Part shown: positions 33,791-45,575 of the stretch, one piece after another
Layout of the letters: every line of letters begins with the position of its first letter
Position numbering within the stretch: the first letter of the stretch is position 1
Assembly: GCA_022494885.1 (NCBI GenBank)
Contig: JAGVSM010003663.1
Span: 1 to 64,000 of the forward strand
Direction of reading: 5' to 3'
Length of the DNA stretch: 64,000 nt
Origin: Micrasema longulum
Taxonomy: Eukaryota > Arthropoda > Insecta > Trichoptera > Brachycentridae
Notes under the pieces: generated by a model
What the model was told of the DNA's origin: nothing
Databases searched by the model: none
What the model saw: the letters and a program-made list of their open reading frames with translations, nothing else
Program-made: the position numbers and the translations under genes

Positions 33791-34569
33791 AAATACATAG
33801 TAAAATTATTAGATCAAATTATAATGACATAGAATCACAATCTAGAAAAAAAGGTAAATGTAATAAATAATCAAATACCAAAGAATACAATGCAAAAAAG
33901 ATATTCAGAAATAATTTTTAAAATATAAATTATACAAATTAAGAATCACACATAATCAAATATACAAAATAGTGGTATCATTAAAATCAACAAAATAATA
34001 GTAAAATATAGTAGTATTAAAAAAAAATAAGAGCATGATTTAAATCAACAGAAAAATAATATATACATATAAAAGCATAATTGAAATGATGATTGAGTTA
34101 TGTTTTCTAGATTAAACATAAAGTAAATGTGGTGTTTTATCTTTTATACTTTTGAGTTTTTTTATCGATTATTTTTAATGAACACTGACTCTTGAGTTGA
34201 TAAAAAATAAACTTAATTCGTGAATCGTTTATTATGTAACGGAATATGTTAATGCAATCAAATAAGTTAAATTTGAGTGAAACCTATTTGAAACTTCCCT
34301 CAACTATCATTAAGAAGGACGACAAGATTTTGTACAAAAAAAAATTAAACTAGCCAATGGCAACTGTCAAACTAGAAAAACTTATTATCAAGAAATATCA
34401 ACAAAAAACATCAATATTAGAAAAACTTACTTTTATGTGTAGTGTTGATGACTAACAAAGGTAAAAAAATACGAAGACGTGCTTAGTAATACCAGTAATA
34501 AAAAAACCCTGATTTTTTATTTCCTTTAGTACGTGAGTAAATAAATATTAAATTTAAATTAAATTAAGT

Positions 34570-34805
34570 AAAAAGGGTGCGAATCCTGGCACCTCGCCAA
34601 AACTTTAAACACCAAAATGCTTGAGGAGAATATGAGGCTTGAGAATATGAGTGGTTTGATTTTATAACTAACAACGAACAGCACCCTTCTTTAACGAGTC
34701 TAAACTCTTTCGGCTTTGTTCGGCAGAAATAGGGTCTCCTGGAAATGTCTGGTGATGCCCAGATGTACCTCGTAGGACCGGATGTAGAAAAAGAAGAATA
34801 AAAAA
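34570..34805 (+). mobile_element. Possible tRNA-headed SINE relic
   Basis: GGGTGCGAATCCTGGCACC resembles a T arm/B box. About 100 bp downstream a GC-balanced tail (GGTCTCCTGGAAATGTCTGG, GTACCTCGTAGGACCGGATG) ends in AAAAAGAAGAATAAAA. No second copy in the window. Confidence 0.35.
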
Positions 34806-34809
34806 GAAA

Positions 34810-37140
34810 TTATATTTATATTTGATTAAACTCTCGGGCTAAAAGGGTGTATTTTGATGCACCAATAGTCATGTCAAATTTAATTTCTTTACATAGCTTT
34901 AGTAAATATATTACTTTAATAAAATAGCACCGTAGCGAGGATTTAAAGTAAACTATATAATTTAAGGTCTTGTACGAGTATTTAAAGCCATATAGATAGA
35001 ATGAGTCCTTTTAAAACGTGTAATTTATGGAGAAATAATTGCCAATGTAATTAAATAATCCTGTCGATCCTGTTATAGTTATTATCCTGCTATATCTGAT
35101 TTGTTAAGCAAGGATATTATCTCTTTGCGTTCTGTAATAGTCCGGTACAAATGGGATTACTATATGGTCAATTGAGTTATACCAACTGAAGGCGGTTGTA
35201 CTACGATTTTGCGTAGATATGTACTAAATAATAACACATGTGTTCATAATTTATGTTATTTTTCATATAAAAATAAATATTTGCATTATGTTAATGTACA
35301 AACAGAGATATTTCAATTTTGTGACTTCTTTAGGGGAGATTTAGGAATAATGACATGGTGGGCTTTATGACATGTTGTCAATTTTATCACGAATTTAGCA
35401 CCAATTTACTAATACGGTATGGTTAAATTAAGTTTTTAGTGTTCCCTCTAATGTCAATTAAGTAAATGCTGTGATTCATTCTGTGATTTTTTTTTTTTTT
35501 AAATCAAGGCAATACATACAGACATGCAATATTGTCAATTTAGTGATCAATTATTTTCAATGTTCAACCAAATGAGGATGTGTCGTGTGTCAGGTTTAGT
35601 TAAGTTAAAATGTATTTTTGTATACGAATGCAAATAACAGTTTTTAAAATGTATATTGTCATTGTATCAAAAATCAAAAATAACTGCACATATAAATAGT
35701 GTGGGGAGAGATTTTTTTGAAAAATATATGTAAATCAAAAAACGTAGTACTTTATATGATCGGTACACATATTATTTATATTTTGATGTATTTCATTGCT
35801 TTATATTTGTTTTATTATACATTATACAATATTATTTATGTTTAAGTAACATGTATTCTTGGCACATATATATACTTTATATTTGTATAATAACGATTTT
35901 TAATTTCTTATGTTTGATAAGCTAGGCATTTAAAATTAAGTAGTTTTAGTTTTTTTTAAATGTTATTGTTTTACTGGTATAGGACTACTTATGCTCTAAA
36001 GATAGAAAATCTCCATTTTAGAACAGGCTGTGCCATGTTAGATGTAGACTATCATAAACAGAGAACATTTCGTTTTCATTTTACATTAATTGGTTTTATA
36101 TAGATTCCCTGTTATTAAGTATATATATTTTTTTTTTGCAATGAATTTATAAATAAAAAAATAAAATAAACGAATTGTTCATTTCACCTGCCATGTAACA
36201 TTATATAACCAGTATCTACGAGTATATAATTTTTGCCTTATCCTGTAAGGCAAATTGACACATTGTAGTGCTTTATAAAAAAAATATTTTAGCTTAAATT
36301 ACATTTTTTTACTTCGTTCATGAAACAAGTAATAATGAAGAACTGCTCTATGTACAAATATGTGAAATCTGGGCTAGGTTACTAAATTTTAAAGTTAGTA
36401 ATGAATAGAGGATTTTATGTCGTATTGCCTAATTCTCCTCGACGCGAATTCTGTCGCTAGGGGCGCTGTCAGTGCCCAATCAATAGAAGGGGATATTTTC
36501 ATTTTTCACTATTAATGCATATATTTTTTGTTTAATTGCTTAATTTTACGATAAATATTTCATAGTCCAAGCACTATGAAATATCTAGTATATAGGAATC
36601 AAGACGCCCTGGATGGTTGTTAAATTCATTTACCCTCACATACACCATGGTGCGAACTAGGTAGAGTTTTAATATTGAAACATAAAAATAAGATGTTTGT
36701 ATTTGTCTTGATCAATATTTATTTTTTAAGAGTCATAAAACTTTGTCCAATAAGTAACGGTTAAAATGCAGTAAAAATTCAATTATCTCGACGTAGATCG
36801 AAGAAATGATGACAAAACGGTATAATTGATTTACGACTGGAGTAAAGTTCGCAGTAAATGTCAAGAAATTCCGAAAAAGACATTGAACGATCAAGTTAGG
36901 TACCTTAAAATAAATGTGAACATACCACGAGTCATAATAATCATCGATGGGTGTGGAAAATTCAAGGCACGCTTGATTTAGTCGAGTTGTGGTCAAGTGT
37001 CAAGGTTTTATTAAATTATTTTTAGATAATTAACTTACTTTTCTTATTTTTCAAACCACCTTTTACTTTATATTTTCCTCGATCTAGATTTTTTACCGTT
37101 TATGCGCAAGACAATCTGTAATCTGGCTTCAATCCGGTAA
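34810..37140. other. AT-rich DNA, nothing recognised
   Basis: The longest stretch without an assignable element. It includes poly-T and (AT)-rich runs, and a minus-strand open frame of 87 codons (36733-36996) with no recognisable motif. A slightly GC-richer block at 36430-36480 (CGACGCGAATTCTGTCGC) has no partner. Confidence 0.4.
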
Positions 37141-37149
37141 TTTTATTTA

Positions 37150-37805
37150 TCATAGTTTGAATAGGCTAGTTTTAATAAAGGGCTAGAAATGAATATTTCT
37201 AAGACTAAATGTATGGTTATTCGAAAAAAGCCACAAATTTTTCCAATGACTTTAAAAACTTGGAGCTCAGGCTATTGAGCAAGTGCATCAATATTAATAT
37301 TTAGGATGCTGGCTGAATGATAAATGGGATCACTGACAAAAGATCAGAGTCAGAATAGAGAATAGAGACTGTTTTTTTCAGGATGCGTGACCTTCTTTAC
37401 AGTAGAGACTTTAATTTAGACCTCCGAATGTGGATTGTAGGATGTTGCGATTTCTTAGTACTTTTTTACGGCGTCGAAACGTGGACACTCACCCAAACGA
37501 CTTAAAAAAAGATTGAAGCCTTTGAAATGTGGTGCTACAGGAGGATATTAAAAATCTCCTGGGTGGACGGAGTCGTTCTTCGACGGATGGAAAAAGATAA
37601 AGAGATACTAAAGACAAGTCATTCTACAGGGAAGGATTGAAAGAAGACGCAGTGCAGGTAGAAGGCGCATCTTTTGGCTAAAGAGCTTGCGTGACTGGTT
37701 TCATTGCAGCACTCAGTCCTTGCTCAGGGCTGTCAACAAAGCGAGAATTGCACCGATGATATCCAACCTCCATCGGGGAAAGGGACGATAAGAAGAAAAT
37801 AGTTT
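37150..37805 (+). mobile_element. RTE-like retrotransposon 3' portion, decayed
   Basis: Plus strand: GLEMNISKTKCMVIRKK (palm/thumb junction), then LVLFYGVETWTLTQT, KKIEAFEMWCYRRILKIS, VLRRMEKDKEILK, then (frame changes) GRIERRRSAGRRRIFWLKSL, RDWFHCSTQSLLRAVNKARI, and the tail IAPMISNLHRGKGR followed by a stop at about 37790. It has the same domain order as 17300-18045 but is a separate, differently decayed copy. Confidence 0.82.
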
Positions 37806-38409
37806 GAAACGAAGAACTAGAAACGTGAAACTCTGCTGCAAAATGGGTTAGGATATTTTTTGTAGGTACAGCATCCTAGAATATGTAAAGTGGTATGTTA
37901 AATATCCATAATAATATATGTAAAGCGTAGGGTAGCCTTTTTGGTAGAGATGCGATAATTGCGTGAAGGGTCATAGATCGACCAATCATAGTTCGCATTC
38001 AAAACTCAGTGAATTTTGATTCTATGCTTCCGTATAGCATTGCAGCGACCGGTATTTGTCATCAGGGAATTTTTTGTGGGTATTTACGTAACCTTATAAA
38101 ACAATGCTTATTTAAATTATGAAACAATTATTTTTTTAAATAGCATTGATGGGCGTATTCTTCGTAACAATTAGATTGTTTCCACGTTAACCTGTGTGTT
38201 TTTAACCTTAGGAAGACCTTCCACGTTTCACAGATCTTATCTTTTAGATTAATATTGCAAACACACGTTATAAAATAATCCGTGATTACTTTTACGGTAA
38301 AATAAAATACACCGTCTAAAATCACAATTTCCAAATTAATAATAGCGGGTAAATAAATGAATACGGGGCAACAAAACTCTTCGATTTTTTTCCAAATATG
38401 CCTGCATTT

Positions 38410-38542
38410 TATCAATATTTTGAGGATGTCCAAATGTTTGTAGAGATGGTAAAATATGACTCCCGGGAGAGTTATCATGATTGAAATTTATTGTAACAGA
38501 GAGGGAAAACATTGCCCGCCATTGGCTGGTTTAAGTGGCCAC
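38410..38542 (-). repeat. Family A fragment with internal deletion
   Basis: TATCAATATTTTGAGGATG, CAAATGTTTGTAGAG and ACTCCCGGGAGAGTTATC, then a jump to GCCATTGGCTGGTTTAAGTG. About 50 bp of the body is missing between AGGGAAAACATT and GCCCGCC. Confidence 0.8.
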
Positions 38543-38929
38543 AGCTCTGTTTAGAGAGAGAGAACCTCATAGGTTTACAAAAAATACATGTTATGTCAAA
38601 GGCGTTTTACATTATATGTTGAGTTGGTGTTTATTTTATAGAACTCCGTATAATAATTTTAATATTTAAATCAAACACTGATTACAATCTAGTAATTTGG
38701 TAAAAAAAATCGAGCCAGTTGTTTCATTTTCAAAACGAATGTGAAAATTAAGTGGACTTAAGGCACCCATAATATACAGTTTTACAAGTCTAGCGTCTTA
38801 TATTATCCAAAAAAAAAATAATATGAGGAAGTTCAGTTGTTTTTGTTTGTTTTCTTTTTATTTGTTAATTGACTATTTATTAAAAAAAAAAAAAAATATC
38901 GTATTATGAGCGCTATAATTTTTTAAAGT

Positions 38930-39375
38930 TTCATAACAGAATTTTCAATTTACTAGATCAGGTAACAAAGGAATCTGAGTCATTTTCGAAATTCAAATCT
39001 GGTTTGAGTAATTGGTTTGCTTGAACGGGAATGGATTTCTGCGATCAAATGTGGACTAACTGGTAAATGATTAATATATATTTATAAATGTAAAATGTTA
39101 TAATGTATAAAGTATCAATGATGTGTATAAACTTAATATATATGTATATGTATGAATAAAATATAATATAAATATGTATGTGCAAATATATATGTATATA
39201 TGGGTGTGAATGTATGGTTATGAATGCATTACAAGTGCCCCGACTCAACAAGGATTTTCTAGCAGGTCGGAGCAAGTTCACAGACATGGGTCGTTCCTGA
39301 TTGTGTCGCTATAAACTGTGTCTCTGTCCTTAACAAATATATGTATAATGTAATTAATAAATAAATAAAATAAAA
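38930..39375 (+). mobile_element. CR1/L2-like LINE 3' end
   Basis: A short C-terminal reading (LDQVTKESESFSKFKSGLSN, WFA) is followed by a UTR with a (TATG/TA)n tract (39070-39225) and an end in AATTAATAAATAAATAAAAT. Layout as in the elements at 45960-46330, 57000-57390 and 59130-59395. Confidence 0.5.
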
Positions 39376-39570
39376 TAAATACAACAACTTTGTTTTTAAC
39401 CACTAATTTTTATTTTTCACCGACCGGTTTCAAAGCAAACAAGCTTCTTTGTCAAGGTTTACGTAACTTAGATACGAAAACCTTGACAAAGAAGCTTGTT
39501 TGCTTTGAAACAGGTCGATGAAAAATAAAAATTAGTGGTTAAAAACAAAGTTGTTTTATTTATTTTATTA
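39361..39570. repeat. Near-perfect palindrome with ~100-bp arms
   Basis: Left arm (about 39361-39460) and right arm (about 39477-39570) are complementary with very few mismatches around a ~16-bp spacer. Each arm carries CTTGACAAAGAAGC, GCTTTGAAACCGGTC-like and AACCACTAATTTTTATTTTT in inverse order. The left arm overlaps the AATAAA-rich end of the preceding LINE. Confidence 0.88.
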
Positions 39571-39649
39571 TAATGAATAACCACAAAGTTAGGGCTTCAA
39601 ATATAAACTTCATAAAATAAATATTTTTGAAATTTGTGACGACTCAAGT

Positions 39650-39870
39650 TCTCTTCCCCTTCTTCTCGGTCAGTTCTGCCGATTGGTCCGTTGACATATC
39701 ATAAACAGGAAATCTTTCTTATCGTTGCTTGATTCATATGAACTAGTGACGTCGTTCAAAGTAGTTCGTTTTATTAAAATATATTTTTTTTATTTTCATC
39801 AACTTTCAAAAAGCTTTGCTTTACAATTTAATGCTCTAATTTTTATCTCGCTTAAGAAAACATTTTTTTA
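39650..39870 (-). repeat. Family D repeat, inverted copy
   Basis: Minus-strand CTACTTTGAACGACGTCACT, AGTTCATATGAATCAAGC and GACCAATCGGCAGAACTGAC match 44200-44310 in the plus orientation. Confidence 0.55.
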
Positions 39871-40499
39871 ATCCAATTTCCCGTAGATCTAAACTTCCCA
39901 ATTAATATGATGAAGTTTTCTTTTGAGTAATTGTAAGTTTCCTTTTTATTATTTTTAAAAAAATCACTCTTAAATTCTGGCCACCTTGTCCAAATACCTT
40001 CAAACATTTAATTCGACCTTCGTATTTTCCAACGCCTTTCTACGATTTCGCGTATAATTTATTGAAAGGTTATCATTATTCATAGTTACCTAACCTATAG
40101 TTAGACTCACCTGCAAAATTATTATGTTTGTTAAAAAGCGTGATATTGTGCAATCAAAATGCATATTTGTGTTACATTTTTTATCGCCTTGCAATAAAGC
40201 TGAATAAAATGCAACAATTCGATTACATATTTATTGCCCATCAATATCCTTGTTATAAGCGCAGACACATAATATTAACTTGATATAAAATTATCTGGGA
40301 TTTTTCTCATTAATTTTAATTTAATTTGATTTATTATGGATTAAGAACAATAAACAATTCATATGACATTGTCAAAATAATTACAATTTGTAACCTTTCG
40401 ATATTGTTCATCTATGCATAATTTTCTTTATTATTATTTATTAATGTAGTTAAATAAATATTTTTTTTTCTACAAAAATCTACTTTTATAATTTTGAAT

Positions 40500-40610
40500 G
40501 TTGTAATCCTTATTTTCCAAAAAAAAGACTGGCTCTTGTGCTCGGAAAGAAACTAACACTGTTTTATTTACTTAGTAATTTGAAGTTACATTACTTCGAA
40601 TATACATGAG
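40500..40610 (+). repeat. Family B fragment
   Basis: CCAAAAAAAAGACTGGCTCT, GTGCTCGGAAAGAAACTAAC and ACTGTTTTATTTACTTAG parallel the 5' part of the copy at 32070. Confidence 0.45.
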
Positions 40611-40639
40611 AAAAAAAATAAAATTTTACAAAATAAAAA

Positions 40640-40865
40640 CAGAAAACAATAATACTCATAAAAATGGGATGCTGTTTTTACTCGTGTTCGAAAAAAATAT
40701 TTCAATTTACTTTGAATTTATTTATTGATATATTAGTTTTAATGGCTTTTAGTTCATTGGGCAGATTACTGTAATTTTTTATTCCTTTGAAAACACAACT
40801 GTTTTGACCATGACTTGTGTGAAATTCAGGAATTTTGACTTCGAAAAAAGTGGACATAATAATTA
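40640..40865 (-). mobile_element. Jockey-like ORF2 C-terminus
   Basis: The minus strand reads EVKIPEFHTSHGQNSCVFKG, IKNYSNLPNELKAIKTNIS, then INKFKVN and a stop. The KGIKNYSNLPNELK motif is the usual last conserved block of Jockey/CR1-like ORF2. A separate 3'-end-like A-rich segment lies at 40890-40960. Confidence 0.75.
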
Positions 40866-40889
40866 TTTTTTTTTAAATGGACAAGTCTA

Positions 40890-41560
40890 ATTTATTTATT
40901 TATACTTTAACATTGTATTTTTTTGCCGAGGAAAACATTCTACAAAATGTGAAACATGCCTTAGATTAGCAATTTAACAAACTTAACGTAATGATAACAA
41001 TAAATAACGTAATTAATTCAATTAACTTAATTATTATTAACATAATAAACAATAAAAAACTAATTGTATCTCTGAAGTTATCTACTTATTACAATAATTA
41101 CACTTAAAGGTTACAATTACAATTTTACCAAATTAATTAAACATAAGGGACTATTCGATTTTATAAATTCACTTTATACTTACTTATTTATTCAAAGTAT
41201 ATTTAAAGATATCAATAGGAGCATTATTTTCTACGTAATTATGTATATAATCTTAACATACATGATAATGCGTTAAATGGCGCCATATTATTATTGAAGG
41301 TTGAAAGATAAAATGTACTTTACGATCTTAATCGCCTAATGGGAACATTCAGAGATACATTATCTAAACAAGGTGTAGAATCAATTTCTTATATTATAAA
41401 GATATTTCAACTCCACAATCTGTCTCCTATCTTCCGACTTATCTAGATCAAAACTTTTCAGGCGCTGATCACAAGACTAAAGTGTCCTGCCCAGGTGGAA
41501 TTTAAATGTTGAATAACAAAGTTCTTTTTTCTGCACAAATTCAATAAATTAAATTAGGAA
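40890..41560. other. AT-rich DNA with LINE-like 3' end edge
   Basis: Begins with TTTATTTATTTATAC (minus-strand A-rich end) and CCGAGGAAAACATTC. The remainder has no assignable feature, apart from the approach to the LINE zinc-knuckle segment. Confidence 0.3.
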
Positions 41561-41589
41561 GAGGCTGTAAGCTAGCGACCAACACCTTC

Positions 41590-41945
41590 CTGGAATGAAC
41601 CTTTTTGAAACTTCTAGATGTAGGTTCTGCAGTGCTGATGAGGAAACACCTTTACACATTCTATGTGAATGTGATGTTTTACATCATAAAAGGAGCCTCA
41701 TCCTCGGAGGACCACTGGTTAATTCTGAGGATGTTAAAAAGCTCGCCCCCTATCTAATAGCCCGATACTTTATGGATCTGGGCTTGGAGGGGTAGATTTA
41801 ACTAAATAAAAGCTCTCGCCTTTCACATAGTAGCCAGGCTCATTATAGACCTGGGCTTGGAGGGCGAGAACTATTTACGGGGACCCGTCACAATTGATCT
41901 TCACATTTGTAGTGACGTCAGGAGCTCTCGTAGCACTGATCCCCA
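41590..41945 (+). mobile_element. Non-LTR retrotransposon C-terminal zinc-knuckle segment
   Basis: The 66-codon frame at 41595-41795 holds CRFCSADEETPLHILCECD, a C-x2-C-x8-H-x3-C knuckle, followed by LGGPLVNSEDVKKLAPYLI and a stop. This pairing (CRFC...ETPxHILCEC then LGxPxVxxEDVKKL) is the end of ORF2 in I-like LINEs that carry an RNase H domain. No RNase H domain is readable upstream. Downstream the phrase GACCTGGGCTTGGAGGG partly repeats the end of the frame (41783 and 41852), and the segment ends near TGATCCCCACC. Confidence 0.78.
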
Positions 41946-42381
41946 CCACTAAGAATAGGAATAAGCTGGCGAACATGATGCACAAAAATACTTTTTTCGC
42001 GTGTAGATAAATCAACAATGCCTCAAGCGACGCGACGTCCGTCCAGCTCCAAGGGTGCGGTGATCGCGATGATGAGGAAAAGTATTACTGATACACGTGA
42101 TGCGCACGGTCTTTGACAGCGAGGTTCATGACAGCATTGACGTGTTCAGATGAACAATATGTATATTAAAATCCAGCATATTCATGCAAATTTTATTTTC
42201 CAAATCCTTGCAAAAAATAAAACTCTATCATTTAAATAAATAAAGGAGATATTTCAAGTCTTGTATCCTATGTAGACTCGTGTTACGCCACAACCACACA
42301 AGAGTTTTAAACAAGTATAATCCTATATAGTAGCATATTATTCTATAGATAGACAGCTTGGCATTATATTCGTGTTTGTTC

Positions 42382-42389
42382 ATTTAAAT
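42382..42389. repeat. Left 8-bp target site duplication (ATTTAAAT)
   Basis: Identical to 43222-43229, flanking the element at 42390-43221. Confidence 0.85.
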
Positions 42390-43221
42390 CTCAGAGTAAT
42401 AATGCGTCAAGCTAAAGAGAAGCCCTATCGCTATGATTCATGTAACGGAAGCGTTGTTGGTTAGCGACAACTTCACTCTGCTGGCGACCATTTCGTTTTG
42501 TTTGACAACAGACGCGCAACGGTCCTAACGGACGCTTTTGTCGCTGTGCTTGGCTTTGTTTGTAAATGACTTGGATATTTACGTTGTTATAAATAAAAAT
42601 TGACAGTGGTATATAGCAGTATGTTTGGTTGCAGCAGTAGGAGCGTCAAAGGTGTTAAAGGAGTCAGTTTTCACAGGTAATTGATTTCGAATATTTTCCT
42701 TTGATTTACATTGATTTTTGGCCTTTATTGTAGCGACATGTGTATTATGTTGCTTTTAAACGTTAATTTTATCAACATATTTACTTAAAAACTATTTTTT
42801 CTCAATTGAAGCGATAAATTTTTTAATTAAAATATGTTTACTGTTGATTATGACAGTTGATAAAGGGAAATATGTTAAGACCGCACTAGGCATCCATGTA
42901 ATGTCCTAAAATGTCTATTTATATATATTTTTTTCAAGTTTTCTGTAATTATTAGAATGATTGAAAATGAAAAGTAAAATAATGTTAATTTTAATTCAAG
43001 GGAAAAATATGTGTTAATATGTAGATACAGACTATTTTTTAGCATTTCTAAAAATGACAATACGCGGCAACAATGAATGAAATCAATTCAATTCGGCAAT
43101 TTTCAACCCAAGTACGGTCCATTGTTTTGCTGCGAACTGTATCTAACTTAATACTTAATAGTCATATAATGATTTTCCTACGTTTGGGCTCCTCTATAGC
43201 TCAGCGCATTATTACTTTGAG
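42390..43221 (+). mobile_element. Non-autonomous P-like (THAP-exon) DNA transposon, copy 1
   Basis: 832-bp element with terminal inverted repeats: left CTCAGAGTAATAATGCG (42390 onward), right the same on the opposite strand with one mismatch (CTCAAAGTAATAATGCG). The similarity extends to about 36 bp, through AGCTAxAGAGxAGCCC. Perfect 8-bp target duplication ATTTAAAT. Inside, 42606-42676 is a first exon of a THAP-domain protein ending at a splice donor. The interior otherwise lacks coding sequence. THAP domain plus 8-bp duplication fits the P-element superfamily; the hAT superfamily also makes 8-bp duplications and remains an alternative. Confidence 0.85.
42606..42676 (+). pseudogene. THAP-domain first exon relic, copy 1
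   Basis: Aligned to copy 2, this exon would start at a GTG (42606-42608) where copy 2 has ATG, and it ends before GT at 42677 (TCACAG|GTAATTG). The reading after the altered start includes SSMFGCSSRSVKGVKG and VSFHR. In the THAP zinc finger (C-x2-4-C then ...VSFHxFP) the second cysteine is kept (GCSS) but the first is serine. With the start codon lost it cannot make the original protein. The intron interrupts just before the expected FP that follows VSFHR. Confidence 0.75.
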
Positions 43222-43229
43222 ATTTAAAT
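43222..43229. repeat. Right 8-bp target site duplication (ATTTAAAT)
   Basis: Exact partner of 42382-42389. Confidence 0.85.
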
Positions 43230-44035
43230 AGTGTTATTGATTAAAATTTATTCGTTTGTTAGGTTTAATTGACTAATTGTTGAATTGTATCATATGGAAT
43301 TTGTTGACGTTTCTAAGTGATTCAATGAATCCAATGTAAAGAATATACTTAACTAGTGTAGTTGAATGTTGGTGTTTTGTCATTACGCGTAGAACATATT
43401 TATAATAAAACGTGGATAAAAAAGTTGAGGGCATACCGACCAACCCTTCACGTCAAAGTCACGCACTGTCATTAGGGGCTGTTAATCTTTGCCCAAATCT
43501 TGAACTAGTTACTGTACGTAGTTAATCATAATCAATCACAAAGCCCGAAGTCCAGCAAGGAGCTTTTTAAAGTGGTTTTACACCACTTATTTCTACCCCT
43601 AAGTGGTTTTGTACCAGAATTTTGTATTTCTTTTCCCGAGATCTCAACGCTTTCGTGTCAACCATCGTGAAATTATTCACACGGAGCTTTCGACTTTATG
43701 AGCTTTCATGTTCTTCTACGACTTTATGTGAGCTTTATGATTTTATTTTTAAGCTGCGTGATACCCTTACGTAACGAAATTCGTGAACAGTAAAACATGT
43801 AATAAATAAAGGCAGAATACGTGTAATTTAAAAAAAAAAATTAATCTTTTATTTTATTAGAAAGGTACAGAAAAAAACAGCACTTTCAATTTATCAAAAA
43901 TACAAAATTGAATCATATTACGTATGTCTAGCGAAGAAAGACTCAGAAAATAAATTTTTCGGGTGCGAAAAGTACTGGCTGATATAATAATATATGCAAT
44001 GATTTTTCTTAATATTAATTAATGCGATGCGATTT
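43230..44035. other. AT-rich DNA, nothing recognised
   Basis: GC-balanced traces at 43430-43700 (for example GTGGTTTTACACCACTTATT with an AAGTGG repeat) but no assignable element or gene. Confidence 0.35.
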
Positions 44036-44039
44036 GCTG

Positions 44040-44703
44040 TGGCGGTCACCGTGGCGTCGACCACAGCGATATCAATGAGAAACTTCAGTCCTACGGGAAA
44101 TTTGATACAAAAAATGTTTTCTTGCGCGCAGTAAAAATTAGAGCTTTAAATTGTATTAAAAATTTCTTGAAAATGTACGAAAAAAATATTTTAATAAAAA
44201 CGCACTACTTTGAACGACGTCACTGATTCATATGATCCAACCAATGATATGAGAGCGACAAAGTATATCCGGTTCACTGACCTTAAACGAACCAATCAGG
44301 AGAACTGACAGATGACTAAATTATTTATCATATCTGTGTACCGTTTGTCCGTAGAAGACAGATAAACCAGGGCACTTTTTTGAGTTTTTGGATGGTCCTA
44401 GCTTACATAAGAAACAATTTATCAAAAAAGCAAAATGATACACACGCTAATGATAATGAGGAACTTCAGCCCCACGGAAAATTTGATCTAATAAATTCTT
44501 TCTTCCAAGGAGTAAAATTTGAAGCATTAAATTGTTCAAAAAAGTTTCCTGAAAATGTACAAAAAAAAATTACAAAAAATATTTTATTAAAAACGAACTA
44601 ATTGACAGATTATGACTAATTGACTGACAAACCTCTGGCGTTACACGCTGAGTTATTTCAGAAATACGAAACTTAAAAAAATCGTAGCGCTGATAATATT
44701 ATA
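44040..44703 (+). repeat. Family D repeat, two diverged tandem parts
   Basis: Two stretches (44090-44215 and 44470-44605) share the order GGAAATTTGAT, TTCTT-CAAGGAGTAAAA-like, TTAAATTGT, GAAAATGTAC, then ATTTTATTAAAAAC. Inverse and partial copies lie at 39650-39870 and near 940-1030. The 73-codon frame at 44380-44601 reads through the second stretch and shows no known domain. Confidence 0.55.
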
Positions 44704-45032
44704 TACAGGATGTTTTTTAAACCCTGTCACATCCGAAATCACAATGATCAGTATGGGCAAGAAGACATATTAGCATATTTAAAAAAACATGTAAGACAAA
44801 GAATTTTTTTTCAAATAAAATATTTAAAAAAACAAATAGTTACTTACTTCTGCAGGGGAGAAGTGAGGGGAGCGCGGTGCAGAATAGAAGTAACCAACCA
44901 TTTGCTTTTTTTATATTTAATTTTTTTAAATTTAATTCGATGTAAAAAAATATTTTAATGTGCCAATATGTCTTTTTGGTCATACTGATCATCGTGGTTT
45001 CAGATGTGGCAGGGTTTAATGAGCACCCTGTA
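44704..45032. mobile_element. MITE, 329 bp, with ~75-bp terminal inverted repeats
   Basis: Left end TACAGGATGTTTTTTAAACC and right end (opposite strand) TACAGGGTGCTCATTAAACC. Pairing continues through ATGATCAGTATG and AAGACATATT. Flanked by TATA on both sides (44700-44703 and 45033-45036). It interrupts a family D copy whose uninterrupted form is at 2300-2345. Ends of the TACAGGGTG type with TA/TATA duplications are common among insect MITEs; superfamily not assigned. The open frame at 44710-44958 is not meaningful. Confidence 0.85.
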
Positions 45033-45575
45033 TATAAAAATAAAATAAAAAAATTTTGGCTTCGTCAAATAGTTTAATAACAAACTATTTTTTTTAAAAA
45101 AGCACTGAACTTCCTAATTGTCGTTCACAAATTCGACTAGGGAAGATAAACTTGGATGGGATAGCTACTAAGCTGTTCCTGGCTTTTTTCTACTTCCAAA
45201 AGACTTTCCTTTGGATAAGATTCTGACACTTAACCCTATATAATGGCGCGGCAGTCACAATGATTACGTAGCACGAAAGGCAATCGGCAGCGTTAAACAA
45301 TATGGTTTCAGTTCTAAATTTAGCGGCGGTTATCAAAAGAATGATGCAAGATGGGAAAGCCCGTAGATAGGTTATGAATTTTTGTAAACTTGCGCCTTGG
45401 AAAACAGTCAAAAATACTGAACTATCAGCAATTACCAAATACACACATATATGCAAACGGGTTAAGAATGCTAATTATTTTTCAAAAGTGGTCGATATTT
45501 TAATCAGCAATTCATACAACGTAGATCAATATATTTTAATTTAAACACTTTATATAATTATACAGTTTACAAATA
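45033..45575. other. Remainder of family D and unassigned AT-rich DNA
   Basis: ATAAAATAAAAAAATTTTGGCTTCG (split by position at 45040-45062) parallels the sequence downstream of the empty site at 2320-2345. The rest has no assignable feature. A minus-strand frame at 45190-45456 shows no motif. Confidence 0.3.

Noticed and set aside
44710..44958. 82-codon open frame as a gene
   Set aside because: It runs from one inverted repeat of a MITE into its interior and has no recognisable domain.
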